DNA from: Microbacterium commune
GTDB lineage: Bacteria > Actinomycetota > Actinomycetes > Actinomycetales > Microbacteriaceae
Assembly: GCF_014836945.1 (NCBI RefSeq)
Contig: NZ_JACSPX010000001.1
Location: 1,701,313-1,765,312, forward strand
DNA length: 64,000 nucleotides
Direction of reading: 5' to 3'
A program made the position numbers and the translations under genes. Numbering within the stretch: the stretch's first letter is position 1; every line of letters starts with the position of its first letter. The notes under the pieces are model-generated. The model was not told the DNA's origin. It made no database searches and saw only the letters and a program-made list of their open reading frames with translations. Shown piece by piece: positions 7,999 through 16,403 of the stretch.

Positions 7999-8471
7999 TG
8001 ACCTTCACCCACCTGGATTCCGCCGGCCACGCCCGCATGGTCGACGTCACCGAGAAGCAGCCGACCGTCCGCGCCGCCACTGCCCGCGGGTTCGTGCGCT
8101 GCGCGCCCGAGACGGTCGCCCTGCTGCGCGACGGCTCGGTGCCCAAGGGCGACGTGCTGGCCGTGTCGCGCATCGCCGGCATTCAGGCGGCCAAGCGCAC
8201 CCCCGAGCTGCTGCCCCTCGCGCACGTCATCGGCGTGCACGGCGCGGTGGTCGACCTCGACATCGAAGACGAGGGCGTCGCCATCGAGGCGACCGTGCGC
8301 ACCGCCGACCGCACCGGCGTCGAGATGGAGGCGCTCACCGCCGTCTCGGTCGCCGCGCTGTCGGTGATCGACATGATCAAAGGCGTCGACAAGTCCGCAT
8401 CGATCGAGCACCTGCGCATCACCGCGAAGGAGGGCGGTCGCAGCGGATCGTGGCGTCGGCCCGGCGAATGA
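7998..8471 (+). CDS. moaC: Cyclic pyranopterin monophosphate synthase MoaC
   Basis: Converts the MoaA product to cyclic pyranopterin monophosphate, the first stable molybdopterin precursor. 157 residues with all MoaC hallmarks: the opening MVDVTEKQPTVRAA, KGDVLAVSRIAGIQAAKRT, LLPLAHVIGVHG, GVEMEALTAVSVAALSVIDMIKG and the final GGRSG. The start ATG shares bases with the moeA stop and the end overlaps mobA, so it is translationally coupled on both sides. The partner moaA is not in this window. Confidence 0.96.
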   Translation: MTFTHLDSAGHARMVDVTEKQPTVRAATARGFVRCAPETVALLRDGSVPKGDVLAVSRIAGIQAAKRTPELLPLAHVIGVHGAVVDLDIEDEGVAIEATVRTADRTGVEMEALTAVSVAALSVIDMIKGVDKSASIEHLRITAKEGGRSGSWRRPGE

Positions 8472-9370
8472 TCGCGTCGACCGTCGGCGCGATCCTGCTC
8501 GTCGGCGGACGCGCCACCCGGATGGGAGGCGGGGTCAAGCCGCTGCTGGAGGTGGGCGGTCGGACGCTGCTGTCTCGGGCGCTGGCCGCGGTGACGGATG
8601 CCGGATGCGCGCCGATCCTGGCGGTCGGCCCCGAGCTGGATCCTGACCCGCGGCTGCGGTGGGTGCGCGAGGATCCGCCGTTCTCGGGCCCGGCCGCGGC
8701 CATCGCCGCGGCGGTGGCCGCCCTCGAGCATCGAGCAGGCGACGGCGGCAGCGACGACGACGGCGGCGCGGAATGGATGCTCGTGCTCGCCGGCGACTTG
8801 CCGCACGCCGACCGGGTCGTGACGCGTCTGACGAGCGCGGCGAGCTCGGCCCCACCGCATGCCGATGCGGTCGTGCTCACCGCCGACGGGCATCCGCAAT
8901 GGCTGGCCGGCGTGTACCGCACTCACGCCCTGCGCGCCTCGATCCGCGCGGCGACCGGCGAGCTCGCCGACTCGTCGTGCCGCGCCCTGCTCGGCCGTCT
9001 CGATATAACGTGGCTGGCAGACGAAGATGGGATCACCGCCGACATCGACACCCCGGCGGACCTGGCGCGCATGCGCGCGGCATTCGAGGAGGAGACCGTG
9101 AGCGAATCATCCCGCACCCTGCCCCCCGAGGCGCTCGACGAGTGGGCGCTCGCCCTGCGCGAGCGGTTCGACCTCGATGCCGAAGACGTGCCGATCGGTC
9201 TCATCCTCGACCTCGCACGCGACGTCGCCAATGGCGTCGCACGGCCCGCCGCCCCGTTCAGCGCCTTCGTCGCCGGGCTGGTCGCGGGTCGTGCCGGCGG
9301 CACGCCGGAACAGGTTCGTGAGGCCGTCGCCGCGGTGGTCGAGCTGGCCGGCGACTGGAAGGAGTCCTGA
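8468..9370 (+). CDS. mobA: MobA-type molybdenum cofactor guanylyltransferase fused to a DUF6457 domain
   Basis: Residues ~1-205 are a MobA nucleotidyltransferase: ILLVGGRATRMGGGVKPLLEVGG is the GTP-binding loop, followed by AGDLPHAD (acidic metal site) and QWLAGVYRT. Residues ~215-300 (ALDEWALALRERFDLDAEDVPIGLILDLARDVANGVARPAAP) form a DUF6457-like helical domain, common beside mob and moa genes in actinomycetes. The domains are in one uninterrupted frame of 300 residues from ATG 8468, which overlaps moaC. It presumably attaches GMP to the cofactor to give the bis-MGD form needed by NarG. Confidence 0.85.
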   Translation: MIASTVGAILLVGGRATRMGGGVKPLLEVGGRTLLSRALAAVTDAGCAPILAVGPELDPDPRLRWVREDPPFSGPAAAIAAAVAALEHRAGDGGSDDDGGAEWMLVLAGDLPHADRVVTRLTSAASSAPPHADAVVLTADGHPQWLAGVYRTHALRASIRAATGELADSSCRALLGRLDITWLADEDGITADIDTPADLARMRAAFEEETVSESSRTLPPEALDEWALALRERFDLDAEDVPIGLILDLARDVANGVARPAAPFSAFVAGLVAGRAGGTPEQVREAVAAVVELAGDWKES

Positions 9371-9371
9371 G

Positions 9372-9620
9372 ATGACGACGACGCAGAGCGCCACGGTGCG
9401 CTTCTTCGCCGCGGCGCAGGAGGCGGTCGGTCAGGATTCGCTGACGACGGATGCCCCGACCCTGGGCGTGCTCAAGCAGCGGCTGCTCGCCGAGCATCCG
9501 GCGCTCACCGGCATCCTGTCGCGCTGCGCGGTGCTCGTCGACGGCGCCCGCGTCGACGACGATTTCGCGCTCGCCGACGCGCGAACCATCGACGTGCTCC
9601 CGCCGTTCGCCGGCGGGTGA
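9372..9620 (+). CDS. moaD: Molybdopterin synthase sulfur carrier subunit MoaD
   Basis: Ubiquitin-like carrier, 82 residues, beginning TVRFFAAAQEAVGQDS and ending IDVLPPFAGG. The terminal Gly-Gly is where the MoeZ-type enzyme loads sulfur, which MoaE then places on precursor Z. ATG 9372 lies one base after the mobA stop; the longer open frame upstream is in the DUF6457 region. It is the last gene of the forward operon and converges on moaE. Confidence 0.93.
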   Translation: MTTTQSATVRFFAAAQEAVGQDSLTTDAPTLGVLKQRLLAEHPALTGILSRCAVLVDGARVDDDFALADARTIDVLPPFAGG

Positions 9621-9703
9621 GCCGGCGGGCGAGGCCGGGGGTGTGCCCCGGCGAGTCGAGGGCGAGCCGGCAGGTGTGCCGACGGGTGAGGCCGCGTTCG
9701 CGG

Positions 9704-10129
9704 TCAGCCGCCGATGCCCTTCCACGCGGTCGTGCCGTCGGCCTCGACCTGTCGCTTCCACACCGGCAGCTCGCGCTTGATCGCCTCGATCACCTCGCGG
9801 CACACGGTGAACGCCTCATCGCGGTGCGATGACGCCACCGCGATGACGACGGCCGCCTCGCCCACATCGAGTCGCCCTACCCGATGGCTGACGGCGACGA
9901 CGGCATCCGTCCCCTCAGCGGCGACCTCGGCGATGCGGTGCAGCGTCGGCTCGGCATCCGGGTGGGAGGTGTACTCCAGCGCGACGACGGCGTCCGCGGC
10001 ATCCGGATCGTGATCGCGCACCCGGCCCACGAAGGTCGTGACGGCACCGGCTGTGGTGCTGTCGACGGCGGTGATGTGCTCGTCGAGTGACAGCGGCTGA
10101 TCTGAGATGCGCGCGAGGCGGACGGTCAT
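9704..10129 (-). CDS. moaE: Molybdopterin synthase catalytic subunit MoaE
   Basis: Large subunit of molybdopterin synthase, 141 residues. Visible motifs are TFVGRVRDHD, VVALEYTSHPDAEP, VAVSHRVGRLDVGEAAVVIAVASSHR, CREVIEAIKRELPVWKRQ and the C-terminal WKGIGG with the catalytic lysines. It shares one base with the upstream mog gene (TGATG), so both are one transcript. It faces moaD convergently over an 83-bp gap. Confidence 0.95.
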   Translation of the reverse strand: MTVRLARISDQPLSLDEHITAVDSTTAGAVTTFVGRVRDHDPDAADAVVALEYTSHPDAEPTLHRIAEVAAEGTDAVVAVSHRVGRLDVGEAAVVIAVASSHRDEAFTVCREVIEAIKRELPVWKRQVEADGTTAWKGIGG

Positions 10130-10611
10130 CAGTGGTCCTCTCCGTGGAGTTGGCTGAGCACGTGCCCGGCGACCGAGAGCACGACGGGCATGCCCTCGGC
10201 GACGGCCTTCGGCGAGCCGGGCAGGTTGACGATCAGTGCGTCGCCGACGACCCCGGCGAGGCCGCGGGTCAGCATCGATGCGGGGGTGGCCGCTAGGCCG
10301 GCGCGGCGCAGCTCCTCGGCGATCCCCGGCAGATGCCGGTCGATCACGCGGGTGGTGCCCTCCGGCGTCTCGTCGCGCGGGCCGACGCCCGTGCCGCCGC
10401 TGGTGATGATGAGCCGGATGCCCGCATCGAGAAGCTCTCGCAGGGCATGCTCGACGGCATCCGCCCCGTCGGGGATCACGGTCGCGTCCGCGCAGGCGAA
10501 CCCCGCGTCGCGCAGCGCGCGCACGGCGACCGGACCAGCGGAGTCGGCTCGCACCCCGGCCGCCGAGCGGTCGGAGACGGTGAGCACGGCGGCGGGGATC
10601 ATGGCCTCCAC
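10129..10611 (-). CDS. mog: Molybdopterin adenylyltransferase (MogA/MoaB family)
   Basis: Adenylates molybdopterin to prepare it for MoeA. 160 residues with AAVLTVSDRSAAG at the start, the family signature IITSGGTGVGPRDETPE, and LIVNLPGSPKAVAEG. The first codon is GTG 10611; ATG 10602, three codons in, is an alternative. The gene runs divergently from the HTH regulator at 10701, and the 89-bp gap probably holds both promoters. Confidence 0.93.
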   Translation of the reverse strand: MEAMIPAAVLTVSDRSAAGVRADSAGPVAVRALRDAGFACADATVIPDGADAVEHALRELLDAGIRLIITSGGTGVGPRDETPEGTTRVIDRHLPGIAEELRRAGLAATPASMLTRGLAGVVGDALIVNLPGSPKAVAEGMPVVLSVAGHVLSQLHGEDH

Positions 10612-10700
10612 ACTATCCGCGCCACCCGTCTGCGGGTGGTTCGGGATTATTCACGGCCCTCGATCACCCGCCCGCGTGCCGGCTCTGGGAGCATGGGAGC

Positions 10701-11315
10701 ATGACCACCACTGCGGTCTCGTACGGGCCCATCTCCAGCTACTCGCGCGTGCGCATCCTGCATCTCGTGCAGACGCGAGCCGAGCGGACGATCGACGAGC
10801 TGTGCGAGGCGACCGGTCTGCACGCGAACACCGTGCGCGAGCACCTGCAGCGGCTGATCGAGGGCGGCTACGTCATCCAGGCCGCCGAGCACCGCACCAC
10901 GCGCGGGCGCCCGCGCACCCTGTACAGCGCGGCGACCGGGGCCCCCGAGGCGTCGAGCCCGATCGCGCGCGACAAGGTCGCGGAGGCTGCCCGCCGCGGC
11001 GACCTGATGCGACGCATCCTGTCGGAGCCGGACTCCGAGCTGGGCCGCGAGGCGACCTACCAGCTGGACGCGCTGGTCGAGCATCTCGAGGAGAGCGGCT
11101 TCGAGCCGATCGTCGACGAGGGTCGCATGACGGTCGATCTCACGCCGTGCCCCCACGCTGCGAGCTCGCCCGAGCACCGCCCGATGCTGTGCCAGGTGCA
11201 CCTCGGGCTCATGCAGGGTGTGCTGACGCAGGCCGGCGGACCGGTCGCAGCGGAGTGCGTGCAGGTCGCGCGGCGGCCGGAGGAGTGCACGGTTCAGCTT
11301 CGGCTCACCGCCTGA
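10701..11315 (+). CDS. HTH transcriptional regulator with C-terminal Cys motif (COG2345 / SufR-like)
   Basis: 204 residues. The N-terminus (SRVRILHLVQTRAERTIDELCEATGLHANTVREHLQRLIEGGYV) is a winged helix, and HRTTRGRPRTLY is the wing. The C-terminal half carries CPHAASSPEHRPMLCQVHLGLMQG and two further cysteines (ECVQV, ECTVQ). This four-Cys pattern resembles that of SufR-type regulators, which bind an Fe-S cluster. It is divergent from mog and close to nar, so I infer redox, NO or oxygen control of the nitrate or cofactor genes. The target is not shown by the sequence. Confidence 0.75.
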   Translation: MTTTAVSYGPISSYSRVRILHLVQTRAERTIDELCEATGLHANTVREHLQRLIEGGYVIQAAEHRTTRGRPRTLYSAATGAPEASSPIARDKVAEAARRGDLMRRILSEPDSELGREATYQLDALVEHLEESGFEPIVDEGRMTVDLTPCPHAASSPEHRPMLCQVHLGLMQGVLTQAGGPVAAECVQVARRPEECTVQLRLTA

Positions 11316-11351
11316 TCCGGTCTCCGGCGTCTGTGCGCCCGACGTGCTCGG

Positions 11352-12128
11352 TCAGCTGTACAGCGACTCGGTCGGCTCCATCACGATCCCGTGCGCCTCG
11401 AACGCCTGACGGCGCTCTTCGATGCGCCGGTGCATCTCCGCCTGCGCCTCGGCGACGAGGGCCGCCGGAAGCGGGACGGATGCCGGATGCGGGTCGGCGT
11501 TGCCTGCGGTCAGGTACGCGTCGAGCTCGGGGCCCGACGTCCACGAGCAGATCAGCGAGTAGCGCGGCTCGGGGCCCTGATGCCACACGGCGTGCCAGAA
11601 GCGCTGCGTGTCGACGACGATGCGGGAGCCGGCGTACAGCGGGAGGCGGATCTCGGTCGAGGGGTCGAAACGGTCCGAGCGCAGGATCAGCAGCGAATCG
11701 GGGTCGTCGGTGAGGTTGAGCCACGCACGTACGACCCACCCGGTGCCCTCGGTGTTGAGCCGGTTGTTGTCATCCTGGTGCAGGTTGTAGATCGCGTCGG
11801 CATACGTGTTCGGCTGCAGTTCGATCACCCGGCAGCGACCGACGTTCGCACCGGGCTCCAGCGCCCGCGCCTGAAGGGTCGGCGCCTTGGCGACCTGAGA
11901 CGGGATCCATACGCCGTCCTTGTCGGCGCGCGGCGGGGTGTGGTTCCAGAATCCGTTGCACTCGATGTCACCGGCATGGCTGGCGAGTGGTGCGAAGCGG
12001 GTGATGCCGGACGAGCGCCAGCCGACGTACTCGAGGTCGCGCCACTCGGCGGGATCGGCCGACTGATCGTGGCGGTCGAGCACGACGTAGCCCGTCTCGC
12101 TCAGGGCAGGGGAGGTGAGGTATCCCAT
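11352..12128 (-). CDS. Putative iron/2-oxoglutarate-dependent oxygenase-like protein (uncharacterised)
   Basis: 258 residues from ATG 12128, chosen because GGAGA lies 6 bases upstream; an in-frame ATG at 12149 would add 7 residues. No confident family name. A double-stranded beta-helix iron site is suggested by H117-Q-D119, a second histidine at H179 or H183 (FWHAVWHQGPEPRY) and a following arginine near 189, which is the HxD..H..R pattern. It is divergent from the GntR regulator at 12252, a common arrangement for regulator and target. Substrate unknown; an amino acid or peptide is a guess from context. Confidence 0.55.
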   Translation of the reverse strand: MGYLTSPALSETGYVVLDRHDQSADPAEWRDLEYVGWRSSGITRFAPLASHAGDIECNGFWNHTPPRADKDGVWIPSQVAKAPTLQARALEPGANVGRCRVIELQPNTYADAIYNLHQDDNNRLNTEGTGWVVRAWLNLTDDPDSLLILRSDRFDPSTEIRLPLYAGSRIVVDTQRFWHAVWHQGPEPRYSLICSWTSGPELDAYLTAGNADPHPASVPLPAALVAEAQAEMHRRIEERRQAFEAHGIVMEPTESLYS

Positions 12129-12251
12129 CGCGCGTCTCCGTTCCGGCATCCGCTCTCAGATCGATCCTATTGCGAACGGTCATCCGGCGACTCGGGGACG
12201 GCCGGGCAGCAGCGCCGTCGCAGCCGATTCGGGTGCGGGTAGTGTGTCGCC

Positions 12252-12935
12252 ATGATGCTGCAGGATGCTCTGAGCGACTTCGCCGCCCCCCTCGCTCCCA
12301 CCGAGAGCCTGCGCGAACAGATCGAGAACCAGCTGTCGGCGCGCATCGTCGCCGGGGAGATCCCGCCGGGACATGTGCTGACCGTGCCACGTCTGGCGAC
12401 TGACTTCGGGGTCAGCGCCACTCCGGTTCGCGAGGCGATGCTCAATCTCACGCGCCGCGGTTTCCTCAATCCCATCCGCAACCGCGGATTCGCGGTGACC
12501 GAGGTCTCTCAGGATGAGCTCAACGAGCTGTGCGAGGTGCGGATGCTGCTCGAGGCGCCGCCCATGCGTCGCATCGCAGGCACACTCGACGACGGCGTGG
12601 TCGCTGAGCTGCGTGCGCTGGCCGACCGCATCGTCGAGGCGGGCCGAGCGGGGCTGTTCGCGGAGTTCCTGGCCGCGGACACCGCATTCCACCTGCGAGT
12701 CCTCGCGCAGGCGGGCAACCGCACACTGCTCGACGTGGTGCGAGAACTTCGTCAGCAGACGCGCCTGGTGGGGCTGGCGCATCTGGTGGAGACCGACGCG
12801 CTCGTGCCCACCGCCCTCGAACATGCGCAGCTGGTCGATCTGCTGGTCGCCGGCGACGGCGAGGGAGCGGAGGCGCTCATGCGCCGGCATATCGGTCACG
12901 TCGGAGGCGTGTGGAGCGGACGCGACGAGCGCTGA
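12252..12935 (+). CDS. GntR-family (FCD/FadR subfamily) transcriptional regulator
   Basis: 227 residues. The N-terminal winged helix includes LREQIENQLSARIVAGEIPPGHVLTVPRLATDFGVSATPVREAMLNL, the classic GntR signature. The C-terminal FCD ligand domain has helices with metal-type histidines (ADTAFHLRVL, and LMRRHIGHVGG at the end). It is a paralogue of the regulator at 27524-28201 with the same layout. It sits between the oxygenase-like gene and the liv operon and is a candidate to bind the ATGT-N-ACAT-type sites described for this region. Confidence 0.9.
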   Translation: MMLQDALSDFAAPLAPTESLREQIENQLSARIVAGEIPPGHVLTVPRLATDFGVSATPVREAMLNLTRRGFLNPIRNRGFAVTEVSQDELNELCEVRMLLEAPPMRRIAGTLDDGVVAELRALADRIVEAGRAGLFAEFLAADTAFHLRVLAQAGNRTLLDVVRELRQQTRLVGLAHLVETDALVPTALEHAQLVDLLVAGDGEGAEALMRRHIGHVGGVWSGRDER

Positions 12936-12998
12936 TCGACTGTTCCACGCGTCGCCGGTCACAGATTGATCTCGGAGATTCCCTTCTGGCCACCTCAG

Positions 12999-13020
12999 CA
13001 GTAATGTGTCACGTACTATC
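12999..13020. promoter_or_regulatory. Predicted GntR operator, copy A (upstream of the liv operon)
   Basis: The 20 bases at 13001-13020, GTAATGTGTCACGTACTATC, recur almost identically at 26736-26755; over the 22-base block beginning at 12999 the two sites share 19 bases. The core GTGT-C-ACGT (13006-13014) is a variant of a palindrome ATGT-N-ACAT, a shape that fits FCD-type GntR operators. It lies 40 bp before the start of the substrate-binding protein gene. Confidence 0.65.
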
Positions 13021-13059
13021 CGATGGCACATGCAATGAGGCATCCAGGAGGACCATCAC

Positions 13060-14244
13060 ATGAACACCCGCAATCCGCGTCTGCGACGCACGCTGTCCCT
13101 CGTCGCCGCCCTAGGCGCGATCATCATCACCGCCGGCTGCTCGGGCGGCCTCGGCGCCGGCGACGACGGGGGCGGTGACTCCGACGGGCCCATCAAGCTC
13201 GGGATGCTGGCGCCGTTCTCGGGCAGCGAATCCGCTTTCGGGGATTACATGAAGAACGGCGCGCAGCTCGCGATCGACGAGATCAACGCCGACGGCGGCA
13301 TCGACGACCGGAAGCTCGAACTGGTGGTGGAGGACGACGCCTGCGACGCCACTGCCTCGGTCGCGGCCGCGAACAAGCTCGTCACCAACGGCGTGGTCGC
13401 CTCGGTCGGCGGCTACTGCTCGGGAGCCACCCTTCCCACGCTGCCGATCTTCGACGAGGCCGGCATCCCCATGGTCATCCCGGCAGCCAACTCGAACGAG
13501 CTCGTCAAGCAGCAGCTGCCCGGCGTATTCCTCATCAACGGCACCGGCACCCAGCAGGCCAAGGCCGCGGTGACGTACGCCGAGAAGATCGGCGCGAAGA
13601 CCGTCGCGGCGATCGACGATGCAACGGCGTACTCCACCGACCTCGCCAGTTCGTTCGTGCAGCAGGCGAAGGATGCCGGCCTCACCGTCTCGTTCGAGGC
13701 GACCGTCACCCCGGGCGAGAACGACTACTCGGCCGTGGCCACTCAGCTCGCCTCGGCGAAGCCCGACCTCGTCTACTGGACCGGGTACTACCAGGAGGGC
13801 GGCCTGATCGTCCGCCAGGCCACCGACGCCGGCTATGAGGGCGCGTTCCTGGTGGGCGACGGCTCGGTCGACGCGAAGTTCGCCGAGATCGCCGGCAAGG
13901 GCTACACCGAGAACGTGGTCGGCACCTTCACCCAGACTCCCGACATGATCCAGGGTGCTGACAAGTGGATCGCCGACTACGAGAAGCTGGCCGGGGGCAA
14001 GCCCGGCCCGTACTCCACCCAGTCGTACGATGCCGTGCGCGTGGTCGCCGAGGCGATCGACGAAGCCGACAGCACTGACTTCGACAAGGTCGTCGCGGCG
14101 CTCGAGGGGCTGAAGGACTTCAAGACCTTCGCGGGCCCGTTGACGTTCACCAAGGATCACACCCTCTCGGGCGGCGGCTTCGTGATCGTGGGCATCGATC
14201 CCGCGAGCGGCAGCTTCGTGCTCGAGGACGATCTCCAGGGATGA
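13060..14244 (+). CDS. livK: LivJ/LivK-type amino-acid ABC transporter substrate-binding lipoprotein
   Basis: 394 residues. A basic start and hydrophobic helix end in the lipobox IITAGC, followed by a Gly/Asp-rich linker, so it is a surface-anchored lipoprotein. The type I periplasmic fold is shown by IKLGMLAPFSGSESAFG, GAQLAIDEINADGGIDDRKLELVVEDDACD and SVGGYCSGATLPTLPIFDEAGIPMV. GGAGG lies ahead of ATG 13060. It opens a five-gene liv operon. The ligand could be branched-chain amino acids; proline or hydroxyproline is inferred from the neighbouring catabolic genes. Confidence 0.88.
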   Translation: MNTRNPRLRRTLSLVAALGAIIITAGCSGGLGAGDDGGGDSDGPIKLGMLAPFSGSESAFGDYMKNGAQLAIDEINADGGIDDRKLELVVEDDACDATASVAAANKLVTNGVVASVGGYCSGATLPTLPIFDEAGIPMVIPAANSNELVKQQLPGVFLINGTGTQQAKAAVTYAEKIGAKTVAAIDDATAYSTDLASSFVQQAKDAGLTVSFEATVTPGENDYSAVATQLASAKPDLVYWTGYYQEGGLIVRQATDAGYEGAFLVGDGSVDAKFAEIAGKGYTENVVGTFTQTPDMIQGADKWIADYEKLAGGKPGPYSTQSYDAVRVVAEAIDEADSTDFDKVVAALEGLKDFKTFAGPLTFTKDHTLSGGGFVIVGIDPASGSFVLEDDLQG

Positions 14245-14356
14245 GATCGGCAGAGCGGGGCGGTGCGAGCCGCCCCGCTCGGCGGCACCGACCCGCTCCC
14301 ACCCGGCATCCGACCGGGACGCTTCCTTCCGCCCCTGACGAGCAAGGACATCCGCA

Positions 14357-15247
14357 GTGATGCAACTCATCTGGAACGGCCTCATCGTCGGCTCGTTCTA
14401 CGCCCTCGTCGCGCTCGGCTACAGCATGGTCTACGGGATCATCAAGCTGCTGAACTTCGCGCACGGCGATATCTACATGCTCGGCGCATTCGCCGGCTTC
14501 GCGACCATGTCGGCATTCGGGATCTCGAACGAGTCGTCCATCCCGCTGCTGCTGGTCATCATGCTGCTGTCGATGGTGACCACCGGTCTCATCGGCGTCG
14601 GCATCGAGCGCATCGCCTACCGTCCGCTGCGCAAGAGCCCGCGCCTGGCCGTGCTGATCACGGCCATCGGCGTCTCGTTCACACTCGAGTACGCCGTGCG
14701 CCAGATCTTCGGCCCCAACCCCGAGGCCTTCCCGGTGCGGCTGGAGTCCTCGGGCTTCGAGTTCGCGGGCATGCGGATCACGGCCGCGCAGATCGTGCTC
14801 GTGGTGATCGCGGCGGCGCTGATGCTCGTGCTCGCGCACATCGTCGAGCGCACCCGGCAGGGACGCGCGATGCGCGCGATCGCCCTCGACCCGCAGGGTG
14901 CGCAGCTGATGGGCATCAACGTCAACCGCGTGATCGCCACGGTCTTCTTCATCGGCTCGGCACTCGCCGGGGCGGCGGGCGTGATGGCCGGCGCCTACTA
15001 CGGCTCCATCGACTTCTTGATGGGGTTCATCATCGGCCTGAAGGCGTTCACCGCGGCCGTCATCGGCGGCATCGGCAACCTCTACGGCGCCATGCTCGGC
15101 GGCCTGCTGCTCGGGCTGCTCGAGTCGTTCGGCTCGGCCTGGTTCGGCGGCGAATGGCGCGACGTCTTCTCGTTCGCCTTCCTCATCCTTTTCCTCACCT
15201 TCAAACCGACCGGGCTGCTCGGCGCCCGCGTCGTCGAGAGGATGTGA
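14357..15247 (+). CDS. livH: Branched-chain-type amino-acid ABC permease LivH
   Basis: 296-residue hydrophobic permease. It starts LIWNGLIVGSFYALVALGYSMVYGIIKLLNFAHGDIYMLGAF, the near-invariant LivH opening. Later come MRAIALDPQGAQLMGINVNRVIA, the ABC contact loop, and FTAAVIGGIGNLYGAMLGG. Starts GTG 14357 and ATG 14360 are adjacent; AGGA at 14345 fits either. One base separates its stop from the livM start. Confidence 0.93.
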   Translation: MMQLIWNGLIVGSFYALVALGYSMVYGIIKLLNFAHGDIYMLGAFAGFATMSAFGISNESSIPLLLVIMLLSMVTTGLIGVGIERIAYRPLRKSPRLAVLITAIGVSFTLEYAVRQIFGPNPEAFPVRLESSGFEFAGMRITAAQIVLVVIAAALMLVLAHIVERTRQGRAMRAIALDPQGAQLMGINVNRVIATVFFIGSALAGAAGVMAGAYYGSIDFLMGFIIGLKAFTAAVIGGIGNLYGAMLGGLLLGLLESFGSAWFGGEWRDVFSFAFLILFLTFKPTGLLGARVVERM

Positions 15248-15248
15248 C

Positions 15249-16403
15249 ATGTCCCGCTCCGCATTCAGAGACGACGCCGCACTGCGCGCCCCGTCGCCGC
15301 TGTTCGACCGCCCGGCTACGCCGGCCGGCATCCTCTCGTCCAACACCGGCTTCCTGCGCGCGCTCGGCACGATCAGCGTCGTGCTGCTGCTCGTGCTGCC
15401 GTTCCTCGACGCGTCGCGGTACACGATGTCGATCGCGACGAGCGCGCTGATCTACATCATGCTGTGCATGGGGCTCAACGTCGTCGTCGGCTATGCCGGA
15501 CTGCTCGACCTGGGCTACATCGCCTTCTTCGCCGTCGGCGCCTACACCTCCGGCATCTTCACGACGGTGCTCGGCTGGCCGATGTGGGCGGCCCTGCCGG
15601 CCACGGTTCTGGCGTGCATCATCGCCGGCATCATCATCGGCGCGCCCACCCTGCGCCTGCGCAGCGACTACCTCGCCATCGTCACGCTCGGCTTCGGCGA
15701 GATCATCCGCATCACGGCGAACAACCTCGACATCACCGGCGGGCCCTCGGGCATCCACGGCATCCCCACCTGGCACTTCGGCGACTGGAGCTTCGCCGAC
15801 GGCTTCACCCTGTTCGGACTGGAGTTCCCGCAGCGCGTGGTGTTCTACTACTTCGTGGCCGCCGTGGTCGTGCTCGTGGGCGTGATCGGTGCCGGGCGCC
15901 TCGCCCGCGGGCGGCTGGGCAGGGCGTGGAAGGCCGTGCGCGACGATGAGGATGCCGCTGAGGCGATGGGCATCAACACCTACATCGCGAAGATCATGGC
16001 GTACATCATCGGCGCGGTCTGGGCCGGTCTCGCCGGGCAGCTCATGGCGACGCACCTATCGGCGATCAGCCCGAACAGCTTCATGTTCCTGTACTCGGCG
16101 CTCATCCTCATGGCCGTCGTGCTCGGCGGCATGGGCTCGACGCCCGGTGTGATCATCGGCGCGCTGTTCGTCTCGCTCGCCCCCGAGCTGCTGCGCGACT
16201 TCGCGGAATGGCGCTTCCTCATCTTCGGTGTGCTGCTGGTGGTGGTCATGCTGTTCCGCCCCTCCGGGCTGTGGCCGGCGACCGCGGTGCTGCCCTGGTT
16301 GAAGAAGCGCAGGCCGGTGCCGCCGGCGACCGCAGGGTTCATGGCGGTGCCGCCGACCGCCAACGAGGACCTCGAGACCGTGGAAGGCGAGGAGAGCCGA
16401 TGA
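15249..16403 (+). CDS. livM: Branched-chain-type amino-acid ABC permease LivM
   Basis: 384-residue second permease. After ~35 polar residues come membrane segments and LCMGLNVVVGYAGLLDLGYIAFFAVGAYTSG, the LivM hallmark, then LRLRSDYLAIVTLGFGEIIRI and AWKAVRDDEDAAEAMGINTYIAKIMAY, the contact loop to the ATPase. The C-terminus has a ~40-residue cytoplasmic tail. It overlaps livG by 4 bases (ATGA). Confidence 0.93.
   Translation: MSRSAFRDDAALRAPSPLFDRPATPAGILSSNTGFLRALGTISVVLLLVLPFLDASRYTMSIATSALIYIMLCMGLNVVVGYAGLLDLGYIAFFAVGAYTSGIFTTVLGWPMWAALPATVLACIIAGIIIGAPTLRLRSDYLAIVTLGFGEIIRITANNLDITGGPSGIHGIPTWHFGDWSFADGFTLFGLEFPQRVVFYYFVAAVVVLVGVIGAGRLARGRLGRAWKAVRDDEDAAEAMGINTYIAKIMAYIIGAVWAGLAGQLMATHLSAISPNSFMFLYSALILMAVVLGGMGSTPGVIIGALFVSLAPELLRDFAEWRFLIFGVLLVVVMLFRPSGLWPATAVLPWLKKRRPVPPATAGFMAVPPTANEDLETVEGEESR

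Noticed and set aside
12936..13059. Riboswitch upstream of the liv operon
   Set aside because: Only the operator-like motif and a ribosome-binding site were found; no conserved RNA fold recognised.
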